A stretch of DNA of 64,000 bases, from positions 216,081-280,080 of the forward strand of contig NZ_JOFS01000003.1 in assembly GCF_000719285.1 (NCBI RefSeq), given 5' to 3'. Under the pieces are notes generated by a model. It did no database searches. It was not told the origin of the DNA and saw nothing but the letters and a program-made list of their open reading frames with translations. How positions within the stretch are numbered: position 1 is the first letter of the stretch; every line of letters starts with the position of its first letter. The translations under genes and the position numbers were made by a program. The stretch comes from Streptomyces bicolor (GTDB taxonomy: Bacteria; Actinomycetota; Actinomycetes; Streptomycetales; Streptomycetaceae). Shown here piece by piece: positions 27,056 to 36,523 of the stretch.

Positions 27056-28483
27056 TCACCCGCCCCACCCCGCCGTATCCGCGCCCCAACCCCCCGGCGG
27101 CCGCGCCCAGTCGAGGGGACCGCCCGCGAACGACACCGGTGACCGGGCGTACCGCAGCCGCCCCAGTGCGCTGTCCCGTTCGGTGAGCCAGGCGTCGGGT
27201 GACTCGTACGTCGCGTCCCCCTCCGGGCCCGGCCGGATGCCGTTCGTCAGCCACTGTGCCGTGCGCGCCAGGGCCGACCGTACGCACTGGCCGTACCCCC
27301 GCTCCCGCCGCTCGGTCAGGGCCCGCAGTACGGCCGCCGCCAGCAGATACCCCGTCCCGTGGTCGAGGGCCTGCGCGGGCAGCGCGCCGGGACGTCCGGC
27401 AGGTCCGTCAGCCCCGGCTCCCTCGATCGCGGCGATCCCGGTGGCGACCTGGACGAGGCTGTCGAACCCGCGCCGCTCGCGCCACGGGCCGTACGCCCCC
27501 CATGCCGACAACTGCGCCACGACCAGACCGGGCCGCCGCTCGGCCAGCTCCCGTGCCGAGAGCCCGAGCCTGTCGAGGGCGCCCGGCCGGTACCCGGTGA
27601 CGACGACGTCCGCCGACTCGAGCAGCTCCTCGAAGGCGCGCCGGTCGGCTGCCAGGTCCAGGGTCGCCGAGCGCTTCCCGAAGCCCGTGTCGGCGTGCTG
27701 GTCGGGCAGTTCGGGCAGCTGCGGGGCGTCCAGGCGCAGTACGTCCGCGCCGAGCAGCGCGAGCGTGCGGGTGGCGACGGGGCCCGCGATGACCCGTGTC
27801 AGGTCCAGGACGCGTACGCCGGCGGCGGGCAGCAGGGGAGTGCCGTCGAGAGGCGGGAGTACGCGCGCGGGTGCCGTGTCGAGTCGTTCGCGCTCGACCA
27901 GCGGCCGCAGGGCCACCGCGGCAGCCTGTTCGTGCGCCGACCACTCCTTGGGCGTACGCAGGGCCACGGCCAGCCCGCCGGCCGCGTACACGGACTCCTC
28001 GACCTCGTGCGAGGACCGCTCGGCGAGCGCCGCGGCCACCGCGTCCGGATCCTCCTCCGGCACACCCAGCGCGGCCAGCAGCCGGGCCCGGTGGTGCGGA
28101 TAGTTCGCATGCGTCCGCACCCAGCCGTCCGCCGTCCGCCAGAACCGCGACAGCGGTGCGAAGTTGACCGGCGCTCGCCCGTCGACCAGCAGATGCCGTT
28201 CACTCACGAACGCCGTGGCGACCGCCCCGTCGTCCAGCCGCACCTCGGGCACCTCGGCGAGCCCGGCCCGCCGCGCCCCCAGCTCGGCCGCGGCCAGCGC
28301 GCACGCCCCCACGCACGCGCGTGCCAACTCCCGCACGGGCAGGCGCGCTTCGAGAGCACCACGCCGGGGGACGAGCGACACGCGCGCGAGGAGCGCGGGA
28401 TCGCCGCCCAGGGCGGACCAGGCGTACTCCAGGCTTGTCGTAGGGGCACTGGCTGCGTCTGTCGTGGGGCCGTTGTGTGTCAT
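27056..28483 (-). CDS. CaiB/BaiF CoA-transferase (class III) family protein
   Basis: 475 residues with an N-terminal ~190-residue extension and a C-terminal CoA-transferase III core. GVRVLDLTRVIAGPVATRTLALLGADVLRLDAP is the typical N-motif of the family, followed by KRSATLDLAADRRAFEELLESADVVVTGYRPG and GLVVAQLSAWGAYGPW. The duplicated N-half (FVSERHLLVDGRAPVNFAPLSRFWRTADGWVRTHAN) suggests a fused related domain. The CoA donor and acceptor are unknown. It is divergently separated from nothing nearby and ends 148 nt from the subtilase. Confidence 0.9.
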   Translation of the reverse strand: MTHNGPTTDAASAPTTSLEYAWSALGGDPALLARVSLVPRRGALEARLPVRELARACVGACALAAAELGARRAGLAEVPEVRLDDGAVATAFVSERHLLVDGRAPVNFAPLSRFWRTADGWVRTHANYPHHRARLLAALGVPEEDPDAVAAALAERSSHEVEESVYAAGGLAVALRTPKEWSAHEQAAAVALRPLVERERLDTAPARVLPPLDGTPLLPAAGVRVLDLTRVIAGPVATRTLALLGADVLRLDAPQLPELPDQHADTGFGKRSATLDLAADRRAFEELLESADVVVTGYRPGALDRLGLSARELAERRPGLVVAQLSAWGAYGPWRERRGFDSLVQVATGIAAIEGAGADGPAGRPGALPAQALDHGTGYLLAAAVLRALTERRERGYGQCVRSALARTAQWLTNGIRPGPEGDATYESPDAWLTERDSALGRLRYARSPVSFAGGPLDWARPPGGWGADTAGWGG

Positions 28484-28630
28484 GACGCCACTATGCGCCG
28501 GAAAGGATGCGCCGGGCTCCTGGAGCGTGCCGTAGGGGAAAGGCGCGTGACGCCCCGCCGGCCGCCCCGACCTCGGAAGCGGACGCGCCTTCCCTGACTC
28601 CGGCGAACGGGAACTCTCAGAACCGCGCCG

Positions 28631-30169
28631 TCACTCGACCGCCTCCAGCGCGTCGACGATGCCGAACCCGTAGAAGCCGTTGAACAGTTCGCCGCCCTCG
28701 CACACCGCGTCCTGCTTGCCGTCGCCGTCCTGGTCGTACGACTCGGGACAGCCCGGGTTGTCCGCCTGGGCCTTCAGCAGCCCCTGGAGCTGGGCCGGGG
28801 TCGCCTTCGGGTACCGCGACTTCAGCAGCGCGGCCACGCCCGCCGCGTGCGGGGAGGCCATCGACGTGCCCTGCAGGAAGCCGTACTGGCCGTCCGGGAG
28901 GGTGGACAGGATGCGGCCGTTCTTCGACGGGGTGTCGGGGATCTGGTAGCGGCGGTCGCCGCCCGGGGCCGCGATGTCGATGACGCCGTAACCGTAGGTG
29001 GAGTAGTAGGACTTGAGGTTCTGTACGCCTGTCGCGGCGACCGTCACGACGCCCGGCAGCTGCGTCGGCACGTCGAAGCACGCGTGCGGGTCGACCGTGC
29101 GCGTGACCGGGGTCGAGTCGTCGGGGCTGCTGGCGTCGACGATCGCGTCGGAGGCCAGGTCGTGGTTGGAGTTGCCGGCCGAGGCGAGGTTGAGGGTGCC
29201 CTTGTTCCGGGCGTACAGCTGGGCCCGGTTGACCGCGTCGACGATCGCCCGCTGGTCCGGGTCGTCCAGGCAGTTGTAGAGCCACGGGTCGACGTAGTAG
29301 CTGTTGTTCGTGATCTCGACGCCGTGGTCGGCGGCGAACACGAAGGCGCACACCACGCTTTCCGGGTAGTAGAGGCCGTTGACCGGGTCGCTCACCTTGA
29401 TGGCGGAGACCTTGACGCCGGGCGCGACGCCCGCGATGCCGATCCCGTTGCGGGGCGCCGCGATCTCACCGGCCACGTGCGTGCCGTGGGCGTCGGCGGT
29501 GGTGTACGGCCGCCAGGCGCCCGCGCTGGTGTCCGCCCTGCCGCCGGCGCAGTTCGCCGACTGGGCGGCGGAGAAGTTCGGCGCGAGGTCCGGGTGGGTG
29601 TCGTCGACGCCGTTGTCGATGACGGCGACGGTCACCCTGGCACTGCCCGGCTCGATGTCCGCGGCCCGGTCGGCGCCGATCGCGCGCAGGTTCCACTGGT
29701 CGGCCTCGAGGGGCTCGCCGTCACCCACCGCCGCGGACGCGCTCGCGGTCCTCGCGGCCTGCCGCTTCGTGAGTGGCTGGACGGGGCCCTCGTCCGTCGC
29801 CCCGGCGGCGGTCAGGGGCGCCGTACGTGTGGCGCCCGCCGAGCGCACGCCGTGCACCGCTCGCATCGCCTTGGCGAAGTCGGGGTTCGCCGAGTGGACG
29901 ACGATCACGCCGATCTTCTCGTACGCGATCACGACGGTGCCGCCCTTCGCGGCGATCTCCTTCTTCACGGACTCGATCGTGCGGCGGTCCGTCCGGGTGT
30001 TGACGACATACGCCAGGTTGGGCGCGCCCGTGGCATCCGTGGCCCGCACTCCGGGCTCCGCGAACGGCGCGGCGGAGGCCGCCGTCGGCAGGAAGCCGAG
30101 CGAGGCGGTCAGCGACAGGGCGAGCGATGCGGCGAGGCCGAGTCGGCGTCTGGACCGCAGATGAGTCAT
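28631..30169 (-). CDS. Secreted subtilisin-like serine peptidase (S8)
   Basis: 512 residues. The signal peptide (LAASLALSLTASLGFLPTAASA) ends near residue 33. An inhibitor-like propeptide covers about 45-150. The catalytic domain has VAVIDNGVDDTHPD (Asp185), AHGTHVAGE (His228) and GTSMASPHAAG (Ser436), with ITNNSYYVDP around the oxyanion-hole Asn. Two C-terminal Cys (CPESYDQDGDGKQDAVC) enclose a DxDxDG calcium-loop-like motif. This is an extracellular protease of the kind secreted by Streptomyces mycelium. Confidence 0.95.
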   Translation of the reverse strand: MTHLRSRRRLGLAASLALSLTASLGFLPTAASAAPFAEPGVRATDATGAPNLAYVVNTRTDRRTIESVKKEIAAKGGTVVIAYEKIGVIVVHSANPDFAKAMRAVHGVRSAGATRTAPLTAAGATDEGPVQPLTKRQAARTASASAAVGDGEPLEADQWNLRAIGADRAADIEPGSARVTVAVIDNGVDDTHPDLAPNFSAAQSANCAGGRADTSAGAWRPYTTADAHGTHVAGEIAAPRNGIGIAGVAPGVKVSAIKVSDPVNGLYYPESVVCAFVFAADHGVEITNNSYYVDPWLYNCLDDPDQRAIVDAVNRAQLYARNKGTLNLASAGNSNHDLASDAIVDASSPDDSTPVTRTVDPHACFDVPTQLPGVVTVAATGVQNLKSYYSTYGYGVIDIAAPGGDRRYQIPDTPSKNGRILSTLPDGQYGFLQGTSMASPHAAGVAALLKSRYPKATPAQLQGLLKAQADNPGCPESYDQDGDGKQDAVCEGGELFNGFYGFGIVDALEAVE

Positions 30170-30541
30170 GGGATCTCCACATCATCCGGAACGGCAACCG
30201 CCCGGAGCGCGGATGGGCGCCCGGGCAGGTACATGACGAGTGGTGCAGGAGCGAAGCTAACCCCGAACCTCCTGGCCAGCAATCGCTGGCCCGGGTGACT
30301 TCGGAAAAGAGCCATCGGAGTTGAACCGGTCCTCGCGTGGCGCCGTGACCTTGTGAAGGGGGCGCGAGCAGGATCGAGCCCTCTGTCGGATCACGCGCCG
30401 GGGCCCTAACATCGCCACCCGGCTCAAGTGATCCACGTCACCGCTAGGAACAGAGCCGCCATGCCCGTACCCGATTCGTCCCCAACCCCCCAACCGTCCC
30501 CGTCCATCGTCGCAACAGCGCCCGCAACGCGAGGAGACTCC
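30170..30541 (+). promoter_or_regulatory. Divergent promoter region with CRP-like site
   Basis: This 372-nt gap separates the subtilase and DUF485-actP transcripts. It contains GTGATCCACGTCAC at 30428-30441, a perfect GTGA-N6-TCAC match to the CRP/FNR-class palindrome. A possible -10 (TAACAT, 30407-30412) is upstream of it, and a GGCCAGC/GCTGGCC hairpin lies on the subtilase side. No gene fits here. Confidence 0.5.
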
Positions 30542-30898
30542 GTGGCTACCGACGCACCGCCCCCCTCGAAAGAGCAACACAAACTCCCCTCCACCGAGGA
30601 GTTCGCCGAGGTGCAGCAGAGTGCGGAGTTCGGTGAACTGCGCCGCTCCTACCGCTCCTTCGCCTTTCCGCTGACCGTCGCCTTCATCGTCTGGTACCTG
30701 CTGTACGTCCTGCTGTCCAACTACGCGGGCGACTTCATGGGCACCAAGCTGTTCGGCAACATCAACATCGCGTTCGTCTTCGGTATCGCCCAGTTCGTCA
30801 CCACGTTCCTCATCGCCTGGTGGTACGCGCGTCACGCCGGCGCCAAGCTCGACCCCAAGGCCGAGGCCATCAAGACCCGTATGGAGGGCGGCGCATGA
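30542..30898 (+). CDS. DUF485 membrane protein (symporter partner)
   Basis: GTG 30542 has GAGGAG 5 nt upstream; the ATG at 30461 gives an odd Pro/Ser-rich extension and no ribosome site. 118 residues. EEFAEVQQSAEFGELRRSYRSFAFPLTVAFIVWYLLYVLLSNY is the DUF485 core, followed by a second helix (INIAFVFGIAQFVTTFLIAWWYARHA). Such proteins pair with acetate or monocarboxylate SSS symporters. The stop overlaps the actP-like ATG (ATGA). Confidence 0.92.
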   Translation: MATDAPPPSKEQHKLPSTEEFAEVQQSAEFGELRRSYRSFAFPLTVAFIVWYLLYVLLSNYAGDFMGTKLFGNINIAFVFGIAQFVTTFLIAWWYARHAGAKLDPKAEAIKTRMEGGA

Positions 30899-32523
30899 GC
30901 CCCGCGATTGCCCAGGTCCAGCTCGCGGCCAACGAGGCCAGCGAGCACCGGCCGTTGATCATCTCCCTGTTCGCCGCGTTCGTGATCGCGACGCTCTTCA
31001 TCACCGTGTGGGCGGGCCGGCAGACCAAGGACGCCGCCGACTTCTACGCGGGCGGCCGGTCGTTCAGCGCCTTCCAGAACGGCCTCGCCGTCTCCGGCGA
31101 CTACATGTCCGCCGCGTCGTTCCTCGGCATCGCGGGCGCCATCGCCCTCTTCGGCTACGACGGCTTCCTGTACTCCATCGGCTTCCTGGTCGCCTGGCTG
31201 GTCGCCCTGCTCCTGGTGGCCGAGCCGCTGCGGAACTCCGGCCGCTACACGATGGGTGACGTGCTCGCGTACCGCATGCGCCAGCGCCCGGTCCGCACCG
31301 CGGCCGGCACCTCCACGATCGTCGTGTCGATCTTCTACCTGCTCGCCCAGATGGCGGGCGCCGGCGTCCTCGTCTCGCTGCTGCTCGGCATCACCACCGA
31401 CGCCGGCAAGATCCTCATCGTCGCCCTCGTCGGCGTCCTGATGATCGTGTACGTCTCCATCGGCGGCATGAAGGGCACCACCTGGGTCCAGATGGTCAAG
31501 GCCGTGCTGCTCATCGGCGGCACCCTCCTGATCACCTTCCTGGTGCTGCTGAAGTTCAACTTCAACATCTCCGACCTGCTCGGCAAGGCCGCCGAGAACA
31601 GCGGCAAGGGCGCCGCCTTCCTGGAGCCCGGCCTCCAGTACGGCGCGACCGGCCTCTCCAAGCTGGACTTCATCTCCCTCGGCATCGCCCTGGTCCTCGG
31701 CACCGCCGGCCTGCCGCACATCCTGATCCGCTTCTACACGGTGCCCAACGCCAAGGCCGCCCGGAAGTCCGTGAACTGGGCGATCGGCATCATCGGCGGC
31801 TTCTACCTGATGACCATCGCGCTCGGCTTCGGCGCGGCCGCGCTGATCTCCCAGGAGGAGATCATCGCGTCCAACCCGTCCGGCAACACGGCGGCACCAC
31901 TGCTCGCCCTGCACCTGGGCGGCGTCGACTCGGCCTGGGGCGCGATCCTGCTCGCCACCATCTCGGCCGTCGCCTTCGCGACCATCCTCGCGGTCGTCGC
32001 CGGCCTCACCCTGGCATCGTCCTCGTCGTTCGCCCACGACATCTACGCGAACGTCATCAGGAAGGGCCAGGCCACCGAGAAGGAGGAGGTCCGGGCCGCC
32101 CGCCTCGCCACCATCGGCATCGGCGCCGTCTCCATCCTGCTGGGCGCCCTCGCCCGCGACCTGAACGTCGCCGGCCTGGTCGCCCTGGCCTTCGCGGTCG
32201 CGGCCTCGGCCAACCTGCCGACGATCCTCTACAGCCTGTTCTGGAAGCGGTTCACCACGCAGGGTGCGCTGTGGTCGATCTACGGCGGTCTGATCGTCGC
32301 CGTCGGCCTGGTGCTGTTCTCGCCGGTCGTCTCCGGTGATCCGAAGGCGATGTTCCCGGACGTCGACTTCGCCTGGTTCCCGCTGAAGAACCCGGGCATC
32401 ATCTCCATCCCGTTCGGCTTCCTCATGGGCTGGCTCGGCACGGTCCTGTCCAAGGAAGAGCCGGACGCCGGCAAGTACGCGGAGCTGGAGGTCCGGTCCC
32501 TGACCGGCACCGGCGCCCACTGA
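30895..32523 (+). CDS. actP: Cation:acetate / monocarboxylate symporter (SSS, ActP-like)
   Basis: 542 residues. Early FYAGGRSFSAFQNGLAVSGDYMSAASFLGIAGAIALFGYDGFLYSIGFLVAWL is diagnostic of ActP/MctC symporters. About 13 helices follow, with the SSS signature region LPHILIRFYTVPNAKAARKSVNWA. Coupled to DUF485 by ATGA. Uptake of acetate or related carboxylates with Na+ is the inferred role, fitting the CRP-like site upstream. A perfect 15-bp stem-loop terminates the gene. Confidence 0.93.
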   Translation: MSPAIAQVQLAANEASEHRPLIISLFAAFVIATLFITVWAGRQTKDAADFYAGGRSFSAFQNGLAVSGDYMSAASFLGIAGAIALFGYDGFLYSIGFLVAWLVALLLVAEPLRNSGRYTMGDVLAYRMRQRPVRTAAGTSTIVVSIFYLLAQMAGAGVLVSLLLGITTDAGKILIVALVGVLMIVYVSIGGMKGTTWVQMVKAVLLIGGTLLITFLVLLKFNFNISDLLGKAAENSGKGAAFLEPGLQYGATGLSKLDFISLGIALVLGTAGLPHILIRFYTVPNAKAARKSVNWAIGIIGGFYLMTIALGFGAAALISQEEIIASNPSGNTAAPLLALHLGGVDSAWGAILLATISAVAFATILAVVAGLTLASSSSFAHDIYANVIRKGQATEKEEVRAARLATIGIGAVSILLGALARDLNVAGLVALAFAVAASANLPTILYSLFWKRFTTQGALWSIYGGLIVAVGLVLFSPVVSGDPKAMFPDVDFAWFPLKNPGIISIPFGFLMGWLGTVLSKEEPDAGKYAELEVRSLTGTGAH

Positions 32524-32536
32524 GCATCGCCCCTGA

Positions 32537-32570
32537 GCGGCCGCGTCGTAGGTCTCTACGACGCGGCCGC
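32537..32570 (+). terminator. 15-bp perfect stem-loop after actP
   Basis: GCGGCCGCGTCGTAG pairs with CTACGACGCGGCCGC around a GTCT tetraloop, 14 nt beyond the stop. There is no long T-run. Confidence 0.75.
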
Positions 32571-32671
32571 GTCTTACGTCGTGGGATCGGGCCTGTGTCA
32601 CTGTCCGTGCGGTCACGTAGGCTCGCAGGTGACGGAAGTTGAATCTGGTCGTGACCAGGGAGGGGGCCCAC

Positions 32672-33661
32672 GTGCTCATCGACACCTACGGCCGAGTGGC
32701 CACCGACCTGAGGGTCTCGCTGACCGACCGCTGCAACCTGCGGTGCACCTACTGCATGCCCGAGGAAGGCCTGCAATGGCTGGCCAAGCCGGACCTGCTC
32801 ACGGACGACGAGATCGTCCGCCTGATCGACATCGCGGTCACCTCCCTCGGCATCGAGGAGGTCCGCTTCACCGGCGGCGAGCCCCTGCTGCGCCCCGGCC
32901 TGGTCGGCATAGTCGAGCGGGTCGCCGCCCTCGACCCCCGCCCCCAGATGTCGCTGACCACCAACGGCATCGGCCTCAAGCGCACGGCACCCGCCCTGAA
33001 GGCGGCCGGCCTGGACCGGGTCAACGTCTCCCTGGACACCCTGCGCCCCGACGTCTTCAAGACCCTCACCCGCCGCGACCGCCACAAGGACGTCATCGAG
33101 GGCCTGCACGCCGCCCGCGAGGCGGGCCTGACCCCGGTCAAGGTCAACTCGGTCCTGATGCCGGGCCTCAACGACGACGAGGCCCCCGACCTCCTCGCCT
33201 GGGCCGTGGAGCACGACTACGAACTGCGCTTCATCGAGCAGATGCCCCTGGACGCCCAGCACGGCTGGAAGCGCGACGGCATGATCACCGCCGGAGACAT
33301 CCTGACCTCCCTGCGCACCCGCTTCGAGCTCACCGAGGAGGGCGCGGAGAAGCGCGGCTCGGCCCCGGCGGAGCGCTGGCTGGTGAACGGCGGCCCCCAC
33401 GTGGTCGGCGTCATCGCCTCGGTCACCCGCCCGTTCTGCTCAGCCTGCGACCGCACCCGCCTGACAGCCGACGGCCAGGTCCGCACGTGCCTGTTCGCCC
33501 GCGAGGAAACCGACCTGCGCGCGGCGTTGCGCTCCGGCGCCCCGGACGAGGAGATCGCCCGCATCTGGCGGCTGGCGATGTGGGGCAAGAAGGCGGGAGC
33601 GGGCTTGGACGATCCGTCATTCGTCCAGCCGGACAGGCCGATGTCCGCTATCGGCGGGTAA
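32672..33661 (+). CDS. moaA: GTP 3',8-cyclase MoaA
   Basis: GTG 32672 is set by GGGAGGGGG just upstream; TTG 32639 is less likely. 329 residues, the usual MoaA length. The radical-SAM cluster is CNLRCTYC (Cys21, 25, 28). The C-terminal cluster Cys are CSAC (about 256, 259) and LTADGQVRTC. FTGGEPLLRPG binds SAM. The C-terminus SAIGG keeps the Gly-Gly needed for activity. It makes the molybdopterin precursor from GTP. It stands alone here; the other moa genes are not in the window. Confidence 0.97.
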   Translation: MLIDTYGRVATDLRVSLTDRCNLRCTYCMPEEGLQWLAKPDLLTDDEIVRLIDIAVTSLGIEEVRFTGGEPLLRPGLVGIVERVAALDPRPQMSLTTNGIGLKRTAPALKAAGLDRVNVSLDTLRPDVFKTLTRRDRHKDVIEGLHAAREAGLTPVKVNSVLMPGLNDDEAPDLLAWAVEHDYELRFIEQMPLDAQHGWKRDGMITAGDILTSLRTRFELTEEGAEKRGSAPAERWLVNGGPHVVGVIASVTRPFCSACDRTRLTADGQVRTCLFAREETDLRAALRSGAPDEEIARIWRLAMWGKKAGAGLDDPSFVQPDRPMSAIGG

Positions 33662-33667
33662 GGGCAA

Positions 33668-33712
33668 GGCCTCTAAGGGGCGCGGGGAACTGCGCGACCA
33701 GCCACGATGGCG
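33668..33712 (+). repeat. Dispersed intergenic repeat, copy 2
   Basis: Starting near AAGGGGCGCGGGGAACTGCG it reads on through GACCAGCCACGA, matching copies near 20400 (minus) and 60746. It lies just after the moaA stop. Confidence 0.7.
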
Positions 33713-33759
33713 CCGCACACGCCATACAAACGCGTACATCCCGGACCGATGGTGCGCCC

Positions 33760-33972
33760 TCAAACTCCCGGAGTTTCCCACTCCTCCAGCAGCACGACGT
33801 CCTTCAGGAACCCCCGCACCCCGAGGAACTGCGACAAATGCTCGCGATGCTCCTCACAGGCAAGCCACGTCTTCCGCCGCTCCGGCGTATGAATCTTCGG
33901 GTTGTTCCACGCCAGCACCCACACGGCGTCGGCACGGCAGCCCTTGGCAGAACAGATAGGTGTGTCACTCAC
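33760..33972 (-). CDS. Conserved small protein (annotated elsewhere as acetone carboxylase-like)
   Basis: 70 residues, MSDTPICSAKGCRADAVWVL... and TWLACEEHREHLSQFLGVRGFLKDVVLLEEW. Cys7, Cys12, Cys39 and His42 look like a single zinc-binding site. It carries no enzyme domain; the common label acetone carboxylase looks unjustified from sequence. It ends convergently to moaA beyond the repeat. Function unknown. Confidence 0.8.
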   Translation of the reverse strand: MSDTPICSAKGCRADAVWVLAWNNPKIHTPERRKTWLACEEHREHLSQFLGVRGFLKDVVLLEEWETPGV

Positions 33973-34007
33973 AGATTCGTCTCACCGTTGGCGTTGCAGA
34001 AACGTCG

Positions 34008-34055
34008 CACACAAAAGGCGACGCCGAGCAGCCACGGGGGGAGCTGCCCGGCGTC
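34008..34055 (-). terminator. Rho-independent terminator on the minus strand
   Basis: GACGCCG-A-GCAGC pairs with GCTGC-C-CGGCGTC (12 pairs with one A.C mismatch). Continuing on the minus strand the tail reads GCCTTTTGTGTG. It likely ends the DUF3099 transcript before the small gene at 33972. Confidence 0.6.
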
Positions 34056-34210
34056 GGTCCGTCGCTCCGACGGGGGATGCGGAGCGTCCACGAAGTATGT
34101 CACGGGTAACCCGTCCCCCGGCACCGGAACAGCACTATTGATCTGAGCTTTTCCTGAGCTTGGCGCGGAGTCGACTCACGGAGACTTCCGGAGGACCCCA
34201 CTCCGCAGGG

Positions 34211-34609
34211 TCACACCCCGTCGCCCGCTTTGCTTTGTGCGCCCGGCGCGGAGTCGTCCGCGACATCTTCCGGGACGGATTCCGCGGAGCCGTCATTCGT
34301 CCGGGGCGGCGTGAGCATGGGCCGCGTCGGCGCCACCACGAACGTCGACGGCAGGGACGGCGCGTTCTCCCGCCCCGCGTTGGCGATCACCACCGCGATG
34401 TACGGCAGGATCAACCCGAGCACCAACGCCACGATCGCGACGTGCCGTTCGACGTTCCACAGCGAGGCGGCGAGGATCACCGACACCGTACGGACCGACA
34501 TCGAGATGACGTACCGGCGCTGCCGGGCGCGCACATCGTCCTGGAGACCTGCCCGTGCCCCGGTGATCCGGAACACCTGAGCGTTACCGCCGGCATGCAG
34601 CTTCCGCAT
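34211..34609 (-). CDS. DUF3099-type membrane protein
   Basis: ATG 34609 is preferred over the longer frame from 34690. 132 residues. N-terminal AQVFRITGARAGLQDDVRARQRRYVISMSVRTVSVILAA, then VAIVALVLGLILPYIAVVIANAGR forms the second helix; a Pro/Asp-rich tail follows. This matches actinobacterial DUF3099 proteins. Function unknown. No partner gene is adjacent. Confidence 0.85.
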   Translation of the reverse strand: MRKLHAGGNAQVFRITGARAGLQDDVRARQRRYVISMSVRTVSVILAASLWNVERHVAIVALVLGLILPYIAVVIANAGRENAPSLPSTFVVAPTRPMLTPPRTNDGSAESVPEDVADDSAPGAQSKAGDGV

Positions 34610-34854
34610 CAGATTCCACCATCCGCCCGCATCGGACTCTCCCCCTGCCCGTACCCGTCCGCCCCCGGTCGGGGACCCGGGCCAGGACACCTCCCACGGT
34701 ACGCCCCGTCTCCGCCGCCTACGAGACCGGGGCCCCTGCCACCTGGGGGAACGCCGTCGGCCGTAACACGTACGGCGGTACCCGGCATGCGGCGTACCGC
34801 CGCCGGACCAAGACTGGGCATGAGGCTCACCCCGAGTCGTAGGAGGAGGAAGCC

Positions 34855-35133
34855 ATGGGCTGGTTGTGGGCGATCATCGTGGGATTCGTGCTGGGTCTGC
34901 TGGCCAAGGCGCTCATCCCGGGCAAGCAGCACAGCCCCCTCTGGCTGACCACCATCTTCGGCATGCTGGGCGCGATCGTCGGTAACGCCGTCGCCCGTGG
35001 GTTCGGCGTCGAGTCGACCCGCGGCATCGACTGGAGCCGGCACATCTTCCAGATCGTCGCGGCGGTGATCATCGTGTACGCGGGGGACATGCTGTACATG
35101 GCGACGCTGGGAAAGCGAAAGCAGCGCACCTGA
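34855..35133 (+). CDS. GlsB/YeaQ/YmgE family membrane protein
   Basis: 92 residues. ATG 34855 has the strong TAGGAGGAGGAAG site. Three membrane segments: GWLWAIIVGFVLGLLAKALIPG, WLTTIFGMLGAIVGNAVARGFGV, IFQIVAAVIIVYAGDMLYM. GLLAKALIPG is the family hallmark. Stress-associated membrane protein of unknown mechanism. It converges with tyrS on a shared hairpin. Confidence 0.9.
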   Translation: MGWLWAIIVGFVLGLLAKALIPGKQHSPLWLTTIFGMLGAIVGNAVARGFGVESTRGIDWSRHIFQIVAAVIIVYAGDMLYMATLGKRKQRT

Positions 35134-35143
35134 AGCCGATCAT

Positions 35144-35185
35144 GGCGAGGGGGCGGCCTCCTTTCCGGGAAGCCGCCCCCTCGCC
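35144..35185. terminator. 14-bp bidirectional stem-loop
   Basis: GGCGAGGGGGCGGC pairs with GCCGCCCCCTCGCC around a 14-nt loop, between the convergent ends of the GlsB-like and tyrS genes. Confidence 0.8.
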
Positions 35186-35199
35186 GTGCGTACGTCCGC

Positions 35200-36468
35200 T
35201 CAGGCGCCCGTGACCTCGACAGCCGCCAGGTTCTTCTTTCCGCGCCGCAGCACCAGCCACCGCCCGTGCAGCAGCTCCTCCTTCGCGGGCACCGCGTCCT
35301 CGGAGGCGACCTTGACGTTGTTCACGTAGGCCCCGCCCTCCTTCACGGTCCGTCGCGCGGCGGACTTGCTGGCCACGAGACCGACCTCCGCGAAGAGGTC
35401 GACGACCGGACCGAGCTGCTCGACCTGGATGTGCGGCACCTCGGAGAGGGCCGCCGCAAGCGTCCGGTCGTCCAGCTCCGTCAGCTCGCCCTGCCCGAAG
35501 AGGGCCTTGGACGCGGCGATCACGGCGGCCGTCTGGTCGGCGCCGTGCACCAGCGTCGTCAGCTCCTCGGCCAGCGCACGCTGCGCGGCCCGCGCCTGGG
35601 GGCGCTCCTCGGTCTGCTTCTCAAGCTCCTCCAGCTCCGCACGGGGCTTGAAGGAGAGGATGCGCATGTAGGTCGAGATGTCCCGGTCGTCCGCGTTCAG
35701 CCAGAACTGGTAGAACGCGTACGGCGTCGTCATCTCCGGGTCGAGCCAGACGGCACCGCCCTCGGTCTTGCCGAACTTGGTGCCGTCCGCCTTGGTCATC
35801 AGCGGGGTCGCCAGAGCGTGCACCTGGGCGTGCGGCTCCAGCTTGTGGATCAGGTCCAGACCCGCCGTGAGGTTGCCCCACTGGTCGCTGCCGCCCTGCT
35901 GGAGCGTGCAGCCGTGCCGCCGGTACAGCTCCAGGAAGTCCATGCCCTGCAGCAGCTGGTAGCTGAACTCCGTGTAGCTGATGCCCTCTTCGGACTGCAG
36001 CCGGCGGGCGACCGAGTCCTTGGTGAGCATCTTGTTGACACGGAAGTGCTTGCCGATGTCCCGCAGGAACTCGATGGCCGACATCCCGGCCGTCCAGTCC
36101 AGGTTGTTCACCATCGTCGCGGCGTTGTCGCCCTCGAAGGAGAGGAACGGCTCGATCTGCGCACGCAGCCGGTTCACCCAGTTCGCGACCGTCTCCGGGT
36201 CGTTCAGCGTGCGCTCGGCCGTCGGGCGCGGGTCGCCGATCTGGCCCGTGGCACCGCCGACCAGCGCAAGCGGGCGCAGACCCGCCTGCTGCAGGCGCCG
36301 CATGGTGAGGACCTGGACCAGGTGGCCGACGTGCAGGCTGGCCGCGGTCGGGTCGAAACCGCAATAGAACGTGACGGGACCGTCCGCGAGCGCCTTGCGC
36401 AATGCGTCCTCGTCAGTGGACAGGGCGATCACGCCGCGCCACTTCAGCTCGTCGACGATGTCCGTCAC
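35200..36468 (-). CDS. tyrS: Tyrosyl-tRNA synthetase
   Basis: 422 residues. Class I signature HVGH (46-49) and KFGKT (about 232-236) as the KMSKS variant are seen. [33 protein letters not shown] is the tyrosine and tRNA-binding region. A C-terminal S4-type domain runs from about 350 ([23 protein letters not shown]). Charges tRNA-Tyr. The 54-nt gap before the pmbA stop holds no clear gene. Confidence 0.98.
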   Translation of the reverse strand: MTDIVDELKWRGVIALSTDEDALRKALADGPVTFYCGFDPTAASLHVGHLVQVLTMRRLQQAGLRPLALVGGATGQIGDPRPTAERTLNDPETVANWVNRLRAQIEPFLSFEGDNAATMVNNLDWTAGMSAIEFLRDIGKHFRVNKMLTKDSVARRLQSEEGISYTEFSYQLLQGMDFLELYRRHGCTLQQGGSDQWGNLTAGLDLIHKLEPHAQVHALATPLMTKADGTKFGKTEGGAVWLDPEMTTPYAFYQFWLNADDRDISTYMRILSFKPRAELEELEKQTEERPQARAAQRALAEELTTLVHGADQTAAVIAASKALFGQGELTELDDRTLAAALSEVPHIQVEQLGPVVDLFAEVGLVASKSAARRTVKEGGAYVNNVKVASEDAVPAKEELLHGRWLVLRRGKKNLAAVEVTGA

Positions 36469-36523
36469 GGTTCTCGTGTCTCCTTGATGATCTCGGGCAG
36501 TCGGGTGACAGCCGACTACGAGG

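Noticed and set aside
33760..33972. Enzyme label acetone carboxylase for the 70-aa protein
   Set aside because: Only a small zinc-site-like motif is present; the length excludes such an enzyme.
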